Part shown: positions 51,861 to 60,894 of the stretch, one piece after another
Position numbering within the stretch: the stretch's first letter is position 1
Layout of the letters: each line of letters begins with the position of its first letter
Assembly (NCBI GenBank): GCA_963746605.1
Contig: CAVVCH010000015.1
Location: forward strand, 90,865 to 154,864
Direction of reading: 5' to 3'
DNA from: CAVQSS01 sp963746605
GTDB taxonomy: Bacteria > Desulfobacterota > RBG-13-43-22
Length of the DNA stretch: 64,000 bases
The notes under the pieces: model-generated
What the model saw: only the letters and a program-made list of their open reading frames with translations
What the model was told of the DNA's origin: nothing
Databases searched by the model: none
Program-made: the position numbers and the translations under genes

Positions 51861-52730
51861 TTACCCCATCAACTCCTTCACCGCCTCACCGACTTTGGTC
51901 AGATCCACTACTACCCGGATGCCGGCGGCCTTCAGGACGGCCATCTTTTCCTGAGCGGTTCCCGATTTTCCGGAGATGATCGCTCCGGCGTGGCCCATGC
52001 GGCGCCCGGGGGGGGCCGTCTGGCCGGCAATGAAGGTCACCACCGGTTTGGGAAAATGCTCCTTGATGAAGGCGGCGGCCTCCTCTTCGGCGGTACCGCC
52101 GATCTCGCCGATCAGGACCACCCCACCGGTTTGGGCGTCCTCGGCAAACAATTTTAAGAGGTCGATGAAATTCAGCCCGATAATCGGGTCCCCGCCGATC
52201 CCCAGACAGGTGGACTGCCCCAGGCCCTGTTTGCTGATCTGGTCTACTACCTCGTAGGTCAGGGTGCCGCTGCGGGAGATGACGCCGATATTCCCCGGCT
52301 GAAAGATGTATCCCGGCATGATCCCCAGTTTGCAGGCCCCGGGGGTGATGATTCCCGGGCAGTTGGGCCCGATCAGCACCGACGAGCGGCCTTTCAAATA
52401 ATGTTTCACCCGGACCATATCCAGGGTGGGCAGCCCTTCGGTGATGCAGGCAATAACTTTGATGCCGGCCGCCGCCGCCTCCATAATCGCATCGGGAGCA
52501 AAGGCGGGGGGCACGAAGATGATGGAAACATCGGCCCCCTGTTCGGCCACCGCGTCCGCCACGGTGTGGTAAACCGGCACCCCTTCCACCCGTTGGCCGG
52601 CCTTGCCGGGCGTCACCCCGGCAACCACCTTGGTGCCGTATTCCAGCATTTGTTTGGTGTGGAAGCTTCCTTCTTTTCCGGTAACCCCTTGAACCACAAC
52701 CCGGCTTTCCTTATCGACCAAGATGCTCAC
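51861..52730 (-). CDS. sucD: succinyl-CoA synthetase alpha subunit
   Basis: 289 residues. CoA-binding Rossmann domain (QGVTGKEGSFHTKQMLEYGT), CNP..GII region GPNCPGIITPGACKLGIMPG, and the phosphorylated His in MGHAGAIISGKSG (~246). Converts succinyl-CoA to succinate with substrate-level ATP or GTP formation, or the reverse. Fourteen bases behind sucC. Confidence 0.97.
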   Translation of the reverse strand: MSILVDKESRVVVQGVTGKEGSFHTKQMLEYGTKVVAGVTPGKAGQRVEGVPVYHTVADAVAEQGADVSIIFVPPAFAPDAIMEAAAAGIKVIACITEGLPTLDMVRVKHYLKGRSSVLIGPNCPGIITPGACKLGIMPGYIFQPGNIGVISRSGTLTYEVVDQISKQGLGQSTCLGIGGDPIIGLNFIDLLKLFAEDAQTGGVVLIGEIGGTAEEEAAAFIKEHFPKPVVTFIAGQTAPPGRRMGHAGAIISGKSGTAQEKMAVLKAAGIRVVVDLTKVGEAVKELMG

Positions 52731-52743
52731 GGCAGCCTCCTTA

Positions 52744-53910
52744 TCAATTCCCTTGGACCAGTTGGCCGACTTTTTTCGCGGCCTCGGCCATGGTGGGGGA
52801 AACCATAAAATCCAGACCGGATCGATTCAACAGTTCCCGCCCCTGCTCCACGTTGGTCCCTTCCAGGCGGATAATCAGGGGCACCTGAAGGACCACCTTG
52901 CGGGCCGCTTCGATCAGCCCCTCGGCCAGGACATCGCAGCGCAGGATCCCCCCGAAAATGTTGACCAGTACGGCTCTGACCCGTTCATCGGAAAGGATGA
53001 TCCGGAAACCGTTGGCGATCGTCTCCGCGCTGGCCCCGCCGCCCACGTCCAGGAAATTGGCGGGCTCCCCGCCGTACAGCTTGATTAAGTCCATGGTGGC
53101 CATGGCCAGGCCGGCGCCGTTGACCATCACCCCGATATTGCCGTTCAAGCGGATATAATTCAGGTTGTATTTATTCGCCTCCAGTTCCAGGGGGTCCTGT
53201 TCACTGGGATCCATCAGTTCCAGTAATTCTTTATGGCGAAAAAGCGCGTTGTCATCAAAATTGACCTTGCCGTCCAGGGCCATCAAGCGGTCGTCCCGGG
53301 TGACCACCAGGGGGTTGATCTCCACCAGGGAACAATCGAGTTGTTCAAAGAGCTTTACCAGATTGGTAATCAGGGCTATACCGGATTTAACCAAGCCGGC
53401 GGGCAATCCCAGGCTGTAAATGATATTCCGGGCCTGGAAGGCCTGGAAGCCGACGGCCGGATCGATCCACTCCCGGTGGATCAGATGGGGCGTCTTTTCC
53501 GCCACCTCCTCGATATCCATCCCCCCCGAGCGGCTGGCCATGATCGCCGGGCAGGCCCGGGCCCGGTCCACGACGATCCCCAGGTACAATTCCTGGGCGA
53601 TCGGCACTCCCTCCTCGATCAGCACCGTAAGCACTTTTTTGCCTTCCGGGCCGGTCTGATGGGTAACCAGGGTCATGCCCAATATTTCGCTGACCCGGCT
53701 TTTGAATTCATCCAAGGTCTGGGCCACCTTAACCCCGCCGCCCTTGCCCCGGCCCCCGGCGTGAATCTGGGCCTTAACCACATAAGGAGGGGGCCCCAAA
53801 CCCTGAACGGCCTCCAGGGCCTCTAGAGGAGAAGAAGCCCCCCGTCCTTTGGGAATGGGGATCCCGTACTGGGCAAAAAGGGCCTTGGCCTGGTATTCGT
53901 GGATCTTCAT
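52744..53910 (-). CDS. sucC: succinyl-CoA synthetase beta subunit
   Basis: 388 residues. ATP-grasp domain: MKIHEYQAKALFAQYGIPIP, YVVKAQIHAGGRGKGGGVKV, EINPLVVTRDDRLMALDGKV, and the C-terminal CoA-ligase domain NIFGGILRCDVLAEGLIEAA. Forms the nucleotide-binding half of the alpha-beta enzyme with SucD. First gene of sucC-sucD(-queH). Confidence 0.97.
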   Translation of the reverse strand: MKIHEYQAKALFAQYGIPIPKGRGASSPLEALEAVQGLGPPPYVVKAQIHAGGRGKGGGVKVAQTLDEFKSRVSEILGMTLVTHQTGPEGKKVLTVLIEEGVPIAQELYLGIVVDRARACPAIMASRSGGMDIEEVAEKTPHLIHREWIDPAVGFQAFQARNIIYSLGLPAGLVKSGIALITNLVKLFEQLDCSLVEINPLVVTRDDRLMALDGKVNFDDNALFRHKELLELMDPSEQDPLELEANKYNLNYIRLNGNIGVMVNGAGLAMATMDLIKLYGGEPANFLDVGGGASAETIANGFRIILSDERVRAVLVNIFGGILRCDVLAEGLIEAARKVVLQVPLIIRLEGTNVEQGRELLNRSGLDFMVSPTMAEAAKKVGQLVQGN

Positions 53911-53970
53911 GGATGCGCCCCCTGTTCAGGAATTTCCTCAACTTACCCAAAGGGTTTTTGGGTGTCAATT

Positions 53971-54040
53971 AAAAACAAACCCCCTCGCCCATTCGCTCCT
54001 CCGGTCAGGGGAGAGGGTGGGTGAGGGGGGCTTTGTTTTT
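53971..54040 (-). terminator. long-stem terminator/palindromic repeat between paaK and sucC
   Basis: AAAAACAAA then CCCCCTCGCCCA (53971-53991) pairs with TGGGTGAGGGGG then TTTGTTTTT (54018-54040) as a long imperfect hairpin. The flanking A and T runs allow termination of paaK transcription on the minus strand. Similar GC-rich motifs occur at 63100-63200. Confidence 0.75.
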
Positions 54041-54082
54041 GAACTCCGAGACCTCCACGGGGGCGTGGAAGTCTTGGCGGGC

Positions 54083-55387
54083 TTACTTCTTGCGTTCGTC
54101 GATGACCCGCTTGGCCTTGCCTTCGCTTCGGGTGATAGTCCCCGGGGCCACCAACCGCACCTTGATCCCGATGCCGATCATCCCTTTGATATGATTTTCT
54201 ATTTTTTGCTCCGCCCCTTTGATTAGCTCCGCCCCGGCTTCGTAGACCGCCGGCTTGGCCTCCACATGCACCTCCAGGGTGTCCAGGTAGCCCCTCTTTT
54301 TCACCACGATGACATATTGAGGCTCTACTTCTTTCTGGTCCAACAGCAGGCTTTCGATCTGGGAAGGGAAGATATTGACCCCGCTGATGATCAGCATATC
54401 GTCGCTGCGTCCGTAGACCTTTTCCATTTTTACCAGGGTGCGGCCGCAGGCGCATTTTTCCCGTTTGATGGAGGTGATATCCCGGGTGCGGTAGCGTAAA
54501 AGCGGCATGGCCTGGCGCTGGATGGCGGTAAAAACCAACTCGCCTTTTTGACCCAGAGGCAGGACCTCCCCGGTGACGGGATCGATGATTTCAATCAGGA
54601 TATGGTCTTCGTTGACGTGCAGGTAGCCGTCCTGGACTTCGCAGTCGAAGGCCACCCCCGGCCCCCCCAATTCGGTCAGTCCATAGGCCTCATGGGCCTT
54701 GATGCCCATCCGTTCCTCGATTTCCTTGCGCATCTCGACGGTCCAGGGTTCGGCCCCGAAGACTCCTACCCGGAGAGGGAGGGATTTCATATCCACGCCC
54801 ATCTGGGCGGCTTTTTCGGCAATGGTCAGGGCATAGGAGGGGGTGGAGAAGAGTACCGTGCTTCGAAAATCCTGCATAATGGTGATCTGACGTTCCGTCT
54901 GTCCTGAAGAGGTGGGGACTACCGTGGCCCCGATCTTGGTGGCTCCCTGGTGGAAGCCGAGTCCGCCGGTGAACAATCCATAACCGTAGGCATTCTGAAT
55001 GATGTCATTGGACCGCACCCCGGCCGCCGTCATATTTCGGGCCATGCAATCGGTCCATTGTTCCAGATCGTCCGCCGTATAAGGGCCGGTAATCGGTTTG
55101 CCGGTGGTGCCGGAGGAGGCGTGGACCCGGACCAGGTCCTGGACCGGAATGGCGCAGAGGCCGAAAGGATAATTGTCCCGCAGGTCGTTTTTGACGGTGA
55201 AGGGCAGTTTGGCCAAGTCAGCCAGGGATTTGATATCCGCTGGTTTTACCCCCAGGTCCTCCAGTTTGTTTTTATAAAAAGGGATTTTCTCATAAACCCA
55301 TTTGACCGTTTTTTTCAACTGATTGAGCTGGAAATCCTGCATGCCTTCCACCGACATGGTCTCGAATTTTTCGTCCCAGTACTTCAT
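54083..55387 (-). CDS. paaK: phenylacetate-CoA ligase
   Basis: 434 residues, the usual length. AMP-binding motif VHASSGTTGKPITGPYT (~89-105), GAEPWTVEMRKEIEERMG, AYGLTELGGPGV and the C-terminal domain with GRSDDMLIISGVNIFPSQIE. Activates phenylacetate (from phenylalanine or aromatic breakdown) to phenylacetyl-CoA. Some deltaproteobacteria carry several copies. Has its own promoter and palindrome upstream at 55511-55544. Confidence 0.95.
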   Translation of the reverse strand: MKYWDEKFETMSVEGMQDFQLNQLKKTVKWVYEKIPFYKNKLEDLGVKPADIKSLADLAKLPFTVKNDLRDNYPFGLCAIPVQDLVRVHASSGTTGKPITGPYTADDLEQWTDCMARNMTAAGVRSNDIIQNAYGYGLFTGGLGFHQGATKIGATVVPTSSGQTERQITIMQDFRSTVLFSTPSYALTIAEKAAQMGVDMKSLPLRVGVFGAEPWTVEMRKEIEERMGIKAHEAYGLTELGGPGVAFDCEVQDGYLHVNEDHILIEIIDPVTGEVLPLGQKGELVFTAIQRQAMPLLRYRTRDITSIKREKCACGRTLVKMEKVYGRSDDMLIISGVNIFPSQIESLLLDQKEVEPQYVIVVKKRGYLDTLEVHVEAKPAVYEAGAELIKGAEQKIENHIKGMIGIGIKVRLVAPGTITRSEGKAKRVIDERKK

Positions 55388-55510
55388 ATGCCCTCCTTCA
55401 AAAGAATTTATGCCGCTGCGAGCCTTGCGAACGTCCCCATTTTCAGGACGTTGATCTCCTTACGGCCCGATAGCCCCAACCGAACGGGTTTCCGCAGACG
55501 ATGACTATGA

Positions 55511-55544
55511 TGTGATTATAATATGATTACAATACGGTTATCAA
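55511..55544 (-). promoter_or_regulatory. paaK promoter with overlapping imperfect palindrome
   Basis: On the minus strand: -35 TTGATA (55544-55539), 18-base spacer, -10 TATAAT (55520-55515). A 21-base imperfect palindrome TGTGATTATAATATGATTACA (55511-55531) covers the -10 region, with 8 of 10 half-site positions matching. Its place suits a repressor; which one is unknown. Confidence 0.5.
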
Positions 55545-55594
55545 GGAACCATAGGCCTGTCAAGAGATTTCTTAAACAGGCTCCGGCCTCCGGT

Positions 55595-55825
55595 TTAATC
55601 CTTTTTGGGAAGGGCTTTCTTGACCTGCTCCAGATGGGCTTCAAATTCGGGGAACAAATCGGAGATAAAACGCACTCCCTGTTTGGTGAAGCCGGTATAC
55701 GTATCCGAAACCACGTACTTGCGAAGATCTATATAGCTCTTGCCCTTGTATTCCTTCACCGAAAACAAGAGGTAATCGGTGGTATTGAGTTGCATCCGGG
55801 CAATTTCACCGTCTTCTTTTTCCAT
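55595..55825 (-). CDS. PC4/Sub1-like single-stranded DNA-binding protein
   Basis: 76 residues. The C-terminal ~60 fit the PC4 (transcriptional coactivator p15) fold: YLLFSVKEYKGKSYIDLRKY VVSDTYTGFTKQGVRFISDL FPEFEAHL. Bacterial homologues form dimers that bind single-stranded nucleic acid; their role is unclear. The gene is monocistronic, ends ~210 bases upstream of the paaK start. GGAGG-like sequence precedes ATG 55825. Confidence 0.75.
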   Translation of the reverse strand: MEKEDGEIARMQLNTTDYLLFSVKEYKGKSYIDLRKYVVSDTYTGFTKQGVRFISDLFPEFEAHLEQVKKALPKKD

Positions 55826-56177
55826 GGAGCCCCCCTCTTCCTAATAATGAGCGGTTCGAATGACCTTCGGGGCCTTAGTTCTATGCTCAGCCCTTCCTCT
55901 CTGTCAAGAAAAAAAGGGGGGGAATCCCTTACTTTTCAAGGCCATAGAAAATCCTAAAAACCCTTGACATCAATTTGGCGGTATGATAGAAGCGGGTGGA
56001 CTCTGTAAAAATATTCACAATTCAAGCACTCCCCATTTTACAATATCAGGCAGTACAAAAAACGAAGGATAACCCAAATTCGTAAAAAGGAGGTGGGGCC
56101 GGGAACCGCGCGGGGGATTCACGTAACGCCATTGTTTTCCAGTATTTTAACCTTAAGGAGGAGAGGAGAGAACGTTT
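55826..56177. other. intergenic region upstream of hppA
   Basis: About 350 bases. A TTGACA lies at 55964-55969, but only TAGAAG is at the expected 17-base spacing, so a promoter there is uncertain. AGGAGAGGAG just before ATG 56178 is the hppA ribosome site. Nothing else is seen. Confidence 0.4.
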
Positions 56178-58262
56178 ATGGACATTATTGTATTTGCGCT
56201 TATCTGCGGCGCTTTGGGGGTTTTGTACGCCCTCGTGACCGCGGCCTGGGTGTCCAAGCAAGACGCCGGGTCCAAACGTATGCAGGAGATTTCAAATGCG
56301 GTCAAGGAAGGGGCCTATGCCTTTCTGGCCCGTGAGTATAAGACCGTGGCCATAGTGGCCGTGATTCTGCTGATCATTATTGCCGTGGTCCCGGCCCTCG
56401 GCCCCTGGACGGCCCTCGGCTTCATTATCGGGACGGCCGGCTCGGCCTTTGCCGGCTTTGTCGGCATGTGGGTGACGGTCCGGGCCAACGTTCGCACGAC
56501 CCAGGCGGCAACCAAGGGGATCCAGGCCGCGCTGACCCTGTCATTCAAGGGCGGTTCGGTCACGGGCATCATGGTGGTCGGTCTCGGCATTATCGGCCTG
56601 GCGGGATATTTCGCGATTGCCAGGGCTTATGCCGGTGAGGCGGCCTTTCATGCCCTTATCGGCCTCGGCTTCGGCTGCTCTCTCATGAGCGTCTTCGCCC
56701 GGATCGCCGGCGGTATCTATACCAAGGCGGCCGACGTGGGCGCCGACCTGGTCGGCAAGGTGGAAGCCGGCATCCCGGAAGACGACCCCCGCAACCCGGC
56801 GGTTATCGCCGACAACGTGGGCGACAATGTGGGCGACTGCGCCGGAATGGCGGCCGACCTTTATGAAACCTATACGGTAACGCTGGTCGCCGCCATGCTG
56901 CTGGCCAAGTCGGTTTTCGGGGCTGATAGTCCCTGGGTCGAATTCCCGTTACTCCTGGGCGGCGTTTCGATCGTTGCCTCGATCATCGGCACGTATTTCG
57001 TCAAACTCGGCGCCAAGCAGTACATCATGGGCGCCTTGTATAAGGGCCTGGCCGTTTCGGGTGTGCTGGCGGCCATCGCCTTTTATGCGGTCACCGTCTG
57101 GTTCATGGGGGGCCTGGGTGATAAGACCGGCGGCTTCACCCCCATGAGCATCTTCGGCACGGCCTTTATCGGATTGGCCCTGACCGGCCTCATCGTCTGG
57201 ATTACGGAGTACTATACCGCCAATCAGTTTCGGCCCGTGAAAACCATCGCCAAGGCCAGTCTGACCGGACACGGCACCAACGTCATCGCCGGCCTGGCCA
57301 TGAGTATGGAAGCGACCGCGCTGCCCGCACTCGTTATCGTGGGGGCCATTCTCGGTTCTTTCGCCCTCGGCGGCGGATTCAGCGGCAATGTGAACAGCGG
57401 GCTTTTCGCCATCGCCCTCTCCGCGGTTTCGATGCTCTCCATGACCGGCATCGTGGTGGCCATCGACTCCTATGGACCGATTACGGACAACGCCGGCGGC
57501 ATCGCCGAGATGGCCGAACTTCCTCCGGAAGTACGGGCCATTACCGATCCGCTCGATGCGGTCGGCAATACCACCAAGGCGGTCACTAAAGGCTATGCCA
57601 TCGGTTCAGCCGGTCTGGCCGCGTTGGTTCTGTTTGCCGAATACGCTCGGGAACTCGCCAAGGGAATGAGCAGCGTCACCTTCGATCTTTCCGATCCCCT
57701 GGTCATTGCCGGCCTTTTTATCGGCGGTTTGATCCCCTACTACTACGGCGGCCGGCTGATGCTGGCGGTCGGCCGGGCCGCTGGCGGCGTCGTCGAAGAG
57801 GTCCGGAGGCAGTTCCGGGAGATCCCGGGCATTATGGAAGGTACCGGCAAACCGGAGTACGGCAAGTGCGTGGATATCGTCACCAAGTCGGCCATCAAGG
57901 AGATGATGGTGCCGGCCCTGCTACCGGTCGTGGCTCCTATCATTGTCGGCTTTGTCCTCGGGCCGAAAGCCCTCGGCGGTCTTCTGATCGGATGCATCTT
58001 GACCGGCCTTTTCCAGGCCATCGCCATGACCTCCGGCGGCGGCGCCTGGGACAACGCCAAGAAATCGTTTGAAGACGGCGTGACGGACGATAAAGGCGTC
58101 GTTCATAAGAAGGGCAGCGAAGGCCACAAGGCCTCGGTCACCGGCGATACCGTCGGCGACCCCTACAAGGATACGGCCGGCCCGGCCATCAACCCGATGA
58201 TCAAGGTCATGAACATTGTGGCCTTGCTGATAGTCCCGATCATCATTTCCTTGTGGAAATAG
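56178..58262 (+). CDS. hppA: membrane-bound proton-translocating pyrophosphatase, K+-independent type
   Basis: 694 residues, ~16 transmembrane helices. Catalytic region PEDDPRNPAVIADNVGDNVG (~195-214), EYYTANQFRPV, and the C-terminal DNAKKSFEDG and DTVGDPYKDTAGPAINPMIK. Hydrolyses PPi and pumps ions. The sequence GNTTKAVTKGYAIGSAGLAA has Lys where K+-dependent forms have Ala (GNTTAA), the known marker of K+-independent H+-pumping enzymes. So it should be a proton pump. It saves energy from PPi made in CoA ligase reactions such as PaaK. Own terminator. Confidence 0.96.
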   Translation: MDIIVFALICGALGVLYALVTAAWVSKQDAGSKRMQEISNAVKEGAYAFLAREYKTVAIVAVILLIIIAVVPALGPWTALGFIIGTAGSAFAGFVGMWVTVRANVRTTQAATKGIQAALTLSFKGGSVTGIMVVGLGIIGLAGYFAIARAYAGEAAFHALIGLGFGCSLMSVFARIAGGIYTKAADVGADLVGKVEAGIPEDDPRNPAVIADNVGDNVGDCAGMAADLYETYTVTLVAAMLLAKSVFGADSPWVEFPLLLGGVSIVASIIGTYFVKLGAKQYIMGALYKGLAVSGVLAAIAFYAVTVWFMGGLGDKTGGFTPMSIFGTAFIGLALTGLIVWITEYYTANQFRPVKTIAKASLTGHGTNVIAGLAMSMEATALPALVIVGAILGSFALGGGFSGNVNSGLFAIALSAVSMLSMTGIVVAIDSYGPITDNAGGIAEMAELPPEVRAITDPLDAVGNTTKAVTKGYAIGSAGLAALVLFAEYARELAKGMSSVTFDLSDPLVIAGLFIGGLIPYYYGGRLMLAVGRAAGGVVEEVRRQFREIPGIMEGTGKPEYGKCVDIVTKSAIKEMMVPALLPVVAPIIVGFVLGPKALGGLLIGCILTGLFQAIAMTSGGGAWDNAKKSFEDGVTDDKGVVHKKGSEGHKASVTGDTVGDPYKDTAGPAINPMIKVMNIVALLIVPIIISLWK

Positions 58263-58296
58263 TTTTCAGGTACCAATCCCATTGATTCTCTAGCCC

Positions 58297-58332
58297 GAGG
58301 GAACGGGGCCTGTCCCCGTTCCCTCTTTTTTC
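58297..58332 (+). terminator. rho-independent terminator of hppA
   Basis: Perfect 12-base stem GAGGGAACGGGG (58297-58308) / CCCCGTTCCCTC (58314-58325) with a CCTGT loop, followed by seven T. Confidence 0.95.
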
Positions 58333-58377
58333 CCCGGCCCCTCCGGTCAACCCTTCCCCACAATAACTAAATAAGGC

Positions 58378-58406
58378 TTGACAGAAAATCTTCCTTGTGG
58401 TTTAAA
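58378..58406 (+). promoter_or_regulatory. promoter of rpmH-rnpA operon
   Basis: -35 TTGACA (58378-58383), 17-base spacer, -10 TTTAAA (58401-58406), 34 bases before the rpmH ATG. Confidence 0.7.
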
Positions 58407-58440
58407 TAACGTTTATCCTTAATTAAGGAGAAGTATTTCC

Positions 58441-58575
58441 ATGAAAAGAACATTTCAGCCCAGTAATATTAAACGCGCCCGGACCCATGGTTTCCTGGTC
58501 CGCATGAGCACCCGGGCCGGAAGGAACGTCATCAATCGCCGCCGGGCCAAGGGACGAAAACGCTTAGCGGTCTGA
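58441..58575 (+). CDS. rpmH: ribosomal protein bL34
   Basis: 44 residues: MKRTFQPSNIKRARTHGFLV then RMSTRAGRNVINRRRAKGRK RLAV, the classic L34 sequence. TAAGGAGAAG precedes the ATG. Too small to be listed by many gene finders. First gene of rpmH-rnpA-yidD-yidC-jag-mnmE. Confidence 0.97.
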   Translation: MKRTFQPSNIKRARTHGFLVRMSTRAGRNVINRRRAKGRKRLAV

Positions 58576-58607
58576 AACCCGCTTTTTGATTTTTTGCGAG
58601 GCCATAG

Positions 58608-58952
58608 GTGTTGCCGGTTGCGGAATCCCAAACCTTTCGACCGGAAGACCGGATTCGAAAACATCGCGATTTTATTCAACGATTGCCGCAAACCCGAAAA
58701 CTGCGCCTGGCCCACTTTTTGGTCGTCATTAAACCGAACACCTGGGAACGTCCCCGGTTGGGGTTGTCCGTAGGAAAAGAGCGGGGAGGGGCCGTCGAAC
58801 GCAACCGGATCAAAAGGCGGTTGCGGGAATTTTTTCGCCAGAACAAAGATCGTCTCCCGCCTTCCCAGGACATCATCATTATTGCCTTAAAAGGATCGAG
58901 CCCATTAACATATCATCAGGTTGTGGAAGAGTTGACCCCCCTATTGGTTTGA
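58608..58952 (+). CDS. rnpA: ribonuclease P protein component
   Basis: 114 residues. RnpA signature RNRIKRRLREFFRQN (~68-82), LGLSVGKERGGAVERN and IRKHRDFIQRLP. It binds RNase P RNA for tRNA 5' maturation. Starts at a GTG or TTG near 58608. Ends overlapping the yidD start. Confidence 0.93.
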   Translation: MLPVAESQTFRPEDRIRKHRDFIQRLPQTRKLRLAHFLVVIKPNTWERPRLGLSVGKERGGAVERNRIKRRLREFFRQNKDRLPPSQDIIIIALKGSSPLTYHQVVEELTPLLV

Positions 58953-59182
58953 TCAGGTTAGGGTACGGCCTCCTTCAGCGCATTTTTTTAATCGGGATTA
59001 GGGGTTATCAATGGGTCATCTCTCCCTTGTTCCCCTCTTCCTGCCGTTTTTATCCCACCTGTTCGGAATACGCAATCCAGGCCATCCAAACCTATGGCCT
59101 CTGCAGGGGGATCGTCCTGTCCCTGAAAAGGATTGGACGCTGCCACCCTTTCTCGCCTGGTGGGTTTGACCCCATCCGTTAA
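58949..59182 (+). CDS. yidD: membrane protein insertion efficiency factor YidD
   Basis: 77 residues from TTG 58949, overlapping the rnpA stop by four bases. Family motif SSCRFYPTCSEYAIQAI (~30-46) and the C-terminal RCHPFSPGGFDPI. A short amphipathic membrane protein that aids YidC insertion. Confidence 0.93.
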   Translation: MIRLGYGLLQRIFLIGIRGYQWVISPLFPSSCRFYPTCSEYAIQAIQTYGLCRGIVLSLKRIGRCHPFSPGGFDPIR

Positions 59183-59221
59183 GGGCCAGTAATCGACATT
59201 GACCCGGAGCCGATCGACATT

Positions 59222-60874
59222 ATGATGGATAAAAAAGTTATCTTGGCCTTTGCCCTGTCTGTGGCGGTTTTTGTCCTGTACTCTTTTTTTCTCGCACCCC
59301 AAGAACCGGTTAAACCACCGTCTCCCAGCCCCGGACAAACGTCCGGAACACCGATCGTGGACTCCAAGGTCGCGGCGCCTGCCGTTACGGCCGCCTCGGA
59401 CATTCCCGCGAAGCCCCCGGCCCCGTCCCTGGCCAAGCCGGCCAAGGACATCACCGTTAAGACCAAGTGGTATGAAGCGGTCTTTTCCGAACGGGGCGGA
59501 AGCTTAAAAAGTTTTAAATTGGCCGCCTATAAAGAACGGCTGGGGGATAAGGCCCACAAGGAATTGATCCAGGTCCAGGAGGCCGACCAGTATCCTCTGC
59601 AATTGGAATGGATTAAGAAAACCCAGCCCCCCTTGACCATGGCCTTCTTTCAGGCCGATCGGACTTCCCTGGACTTGACCCCCCAACAACCTCAGGGCAC
59701 CCTGACCTTTCGTTCGGTATCCGATCAGGGGATAACCGTGATCAAGACCTTTACCTTTTCGTATGATTCCTACCGCATCGGTCTGGGGTTGAAGGTCGTC
59801 AACGGGTCCTCAAAACCCCTGGATGACAATTTAGCCCTACTATTCCAAAATAAATTTCCAAAAACCGACGCCGCCGCCGCCGCCTTCCAGGGTCAACTGA
59901 CTTTGATCGATGGCAAGTATGAAGAAAAAAATATCAGCAAGTTCGATAAGGAATCAGTTCTGACCGGTAAAATCGAGTGGGGGGCACTGTCCGACACCTA
60001 CTTTATGGCCGCCCTCGCGCCCGTGGATAGCGGTGGGATCGTCAGCCTGAAAACCAGCCGACCCGACCCGGAGCAGTTGATGACGGCCTTTACCCTGCCC
60101 CCGCTCAACTTGCCGCCCGGTGGGGATAAGACCTTTCAGTATGCCCTCTATTTCGGCCCGCGGGATATCGGTATCCTAAAATCCCTGAACCTGCAATTGG
60201 AAAAGGCCGTCAATTTCGGATTCTTCGACATTGTCTCCAAACCCCTGTTGTGGGTGTTGAATTTTTTTTACGGGTATCTCCATAATTATGGCTGGGCCAT
60301 TATCCTGTTGACCATCCTGGTGAAGATCGTTTTTTGGCCCCTGACCCATAAGAGCTACAAGTCCATGAAGGACATGCAAAAACTGCAGCCCAAGATGGCC
60401 AAGATCCGGGAAAAGCATAAAGACAACCGGGAACAGATGAATCAGGAAATGATGGCCCTGTATAAAACCTACAAGGTCAATCCTATGGGTGGCTGTCTGC
60501 CCATGGTGATTCAGATACCGGTGTTTTTCGCTCTATACAGCCTGCTGGGTTACGCTATCGAACTCCGACACGCTCCTTTCTTGCTGTGGATCAATGACCT
60601 GGCAGCGCCGGACCGCCTGCCGATCGGTATTCAGATTCCCCATGTGGGCAACGGGATCCCGGTACTGACCCTGCTCATGGGGGCCTCCATGTTCATTCAA
60701 CAAAAAATGACTCCGACCACGGGCGATCCGACCCAGGCCAAGATCATGCTCTTCCTGCCGGTGGTCTTTACTTTCATGTTTATCAATTTTGCAGCGGGAT
60801 TGGTTTTGTACTGGCTGGTCAATAACGTCCTATCCATAGGTCAACAATACTATATCAACAAGTATACGAACTGA
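59222..60874 (+). CDS. yidC: membrane protein insertase YidC
   Basis: 550 residues, Gram-negative type. TM1 (~6-22), a large periplasmic domain (~80-340), then conserved YidC core: NYGWAIILLTILVKIVFWPL, GGCLPMVIQIPVFFALYSLL, and TTGDPTQAKIMLFLPVVFTF MFINFAAGLVLYWLVNN. The periplasmic domain and Pro-rich linker after TM1 indicate a diderm. Starts at one of two adjacent ATGs. Confidence 0.97.
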   Translation: MMDKKVILAFALSVAVFVLYSFFLAPQEPVKPPSPSPGQTSGTPIVDSKVAAPAVTAASDIPAKPPAPSLAKPAKDITVKTKWYEAVFSERGGSLKSFKLAAYKERLGDKAHKELIQVQEADQYPLQLEWIKKTQPPLTMAFFQADRTSLDLTPQQPQGTLTFRSVSDQGITVIKTFTFSYDSYRIGLGLKVVNGSSKPLDDNLALLFQNKFPKTDAAAAAFQGQLTLIDGKYEEKNISKFDKESVLTGKIEWGALSDTYFMAALAPVDSGGIVSLKTSRPDPEQLMTAFTLPPLNLPPGGDKTFQYALYFGPRDIGILKSLNLQLEKAVNFGFFDIVSKPLLWVLNFFYGYLHNYGWAIILLTILVKIVFWPLTHKSYKSMKDMQKLQPKMAKIREKHKDNREQMNQEMMALYKTYKVNPMGGCLPMVIQIPVFFALYSLLGYAIELRHAPFLLWINDLAAPDRLPIGIQIPHVGNGIPVLTLLMGASMFIQQKMTPTTGDPTQAKIMLFLPVVFTFMFINFAAGLVLYWLVNNVLSIGQQYYINKYTN

Positions 60875-60894
60875 TTCAAGCTACGGGGGTACCT

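Noticed and set aside
55964..55993. hppA promoter at TTGACA
   Set aside because: The -10 at the right spacing is poor; TATGAT is only 12 bases away. Left as uncertain.
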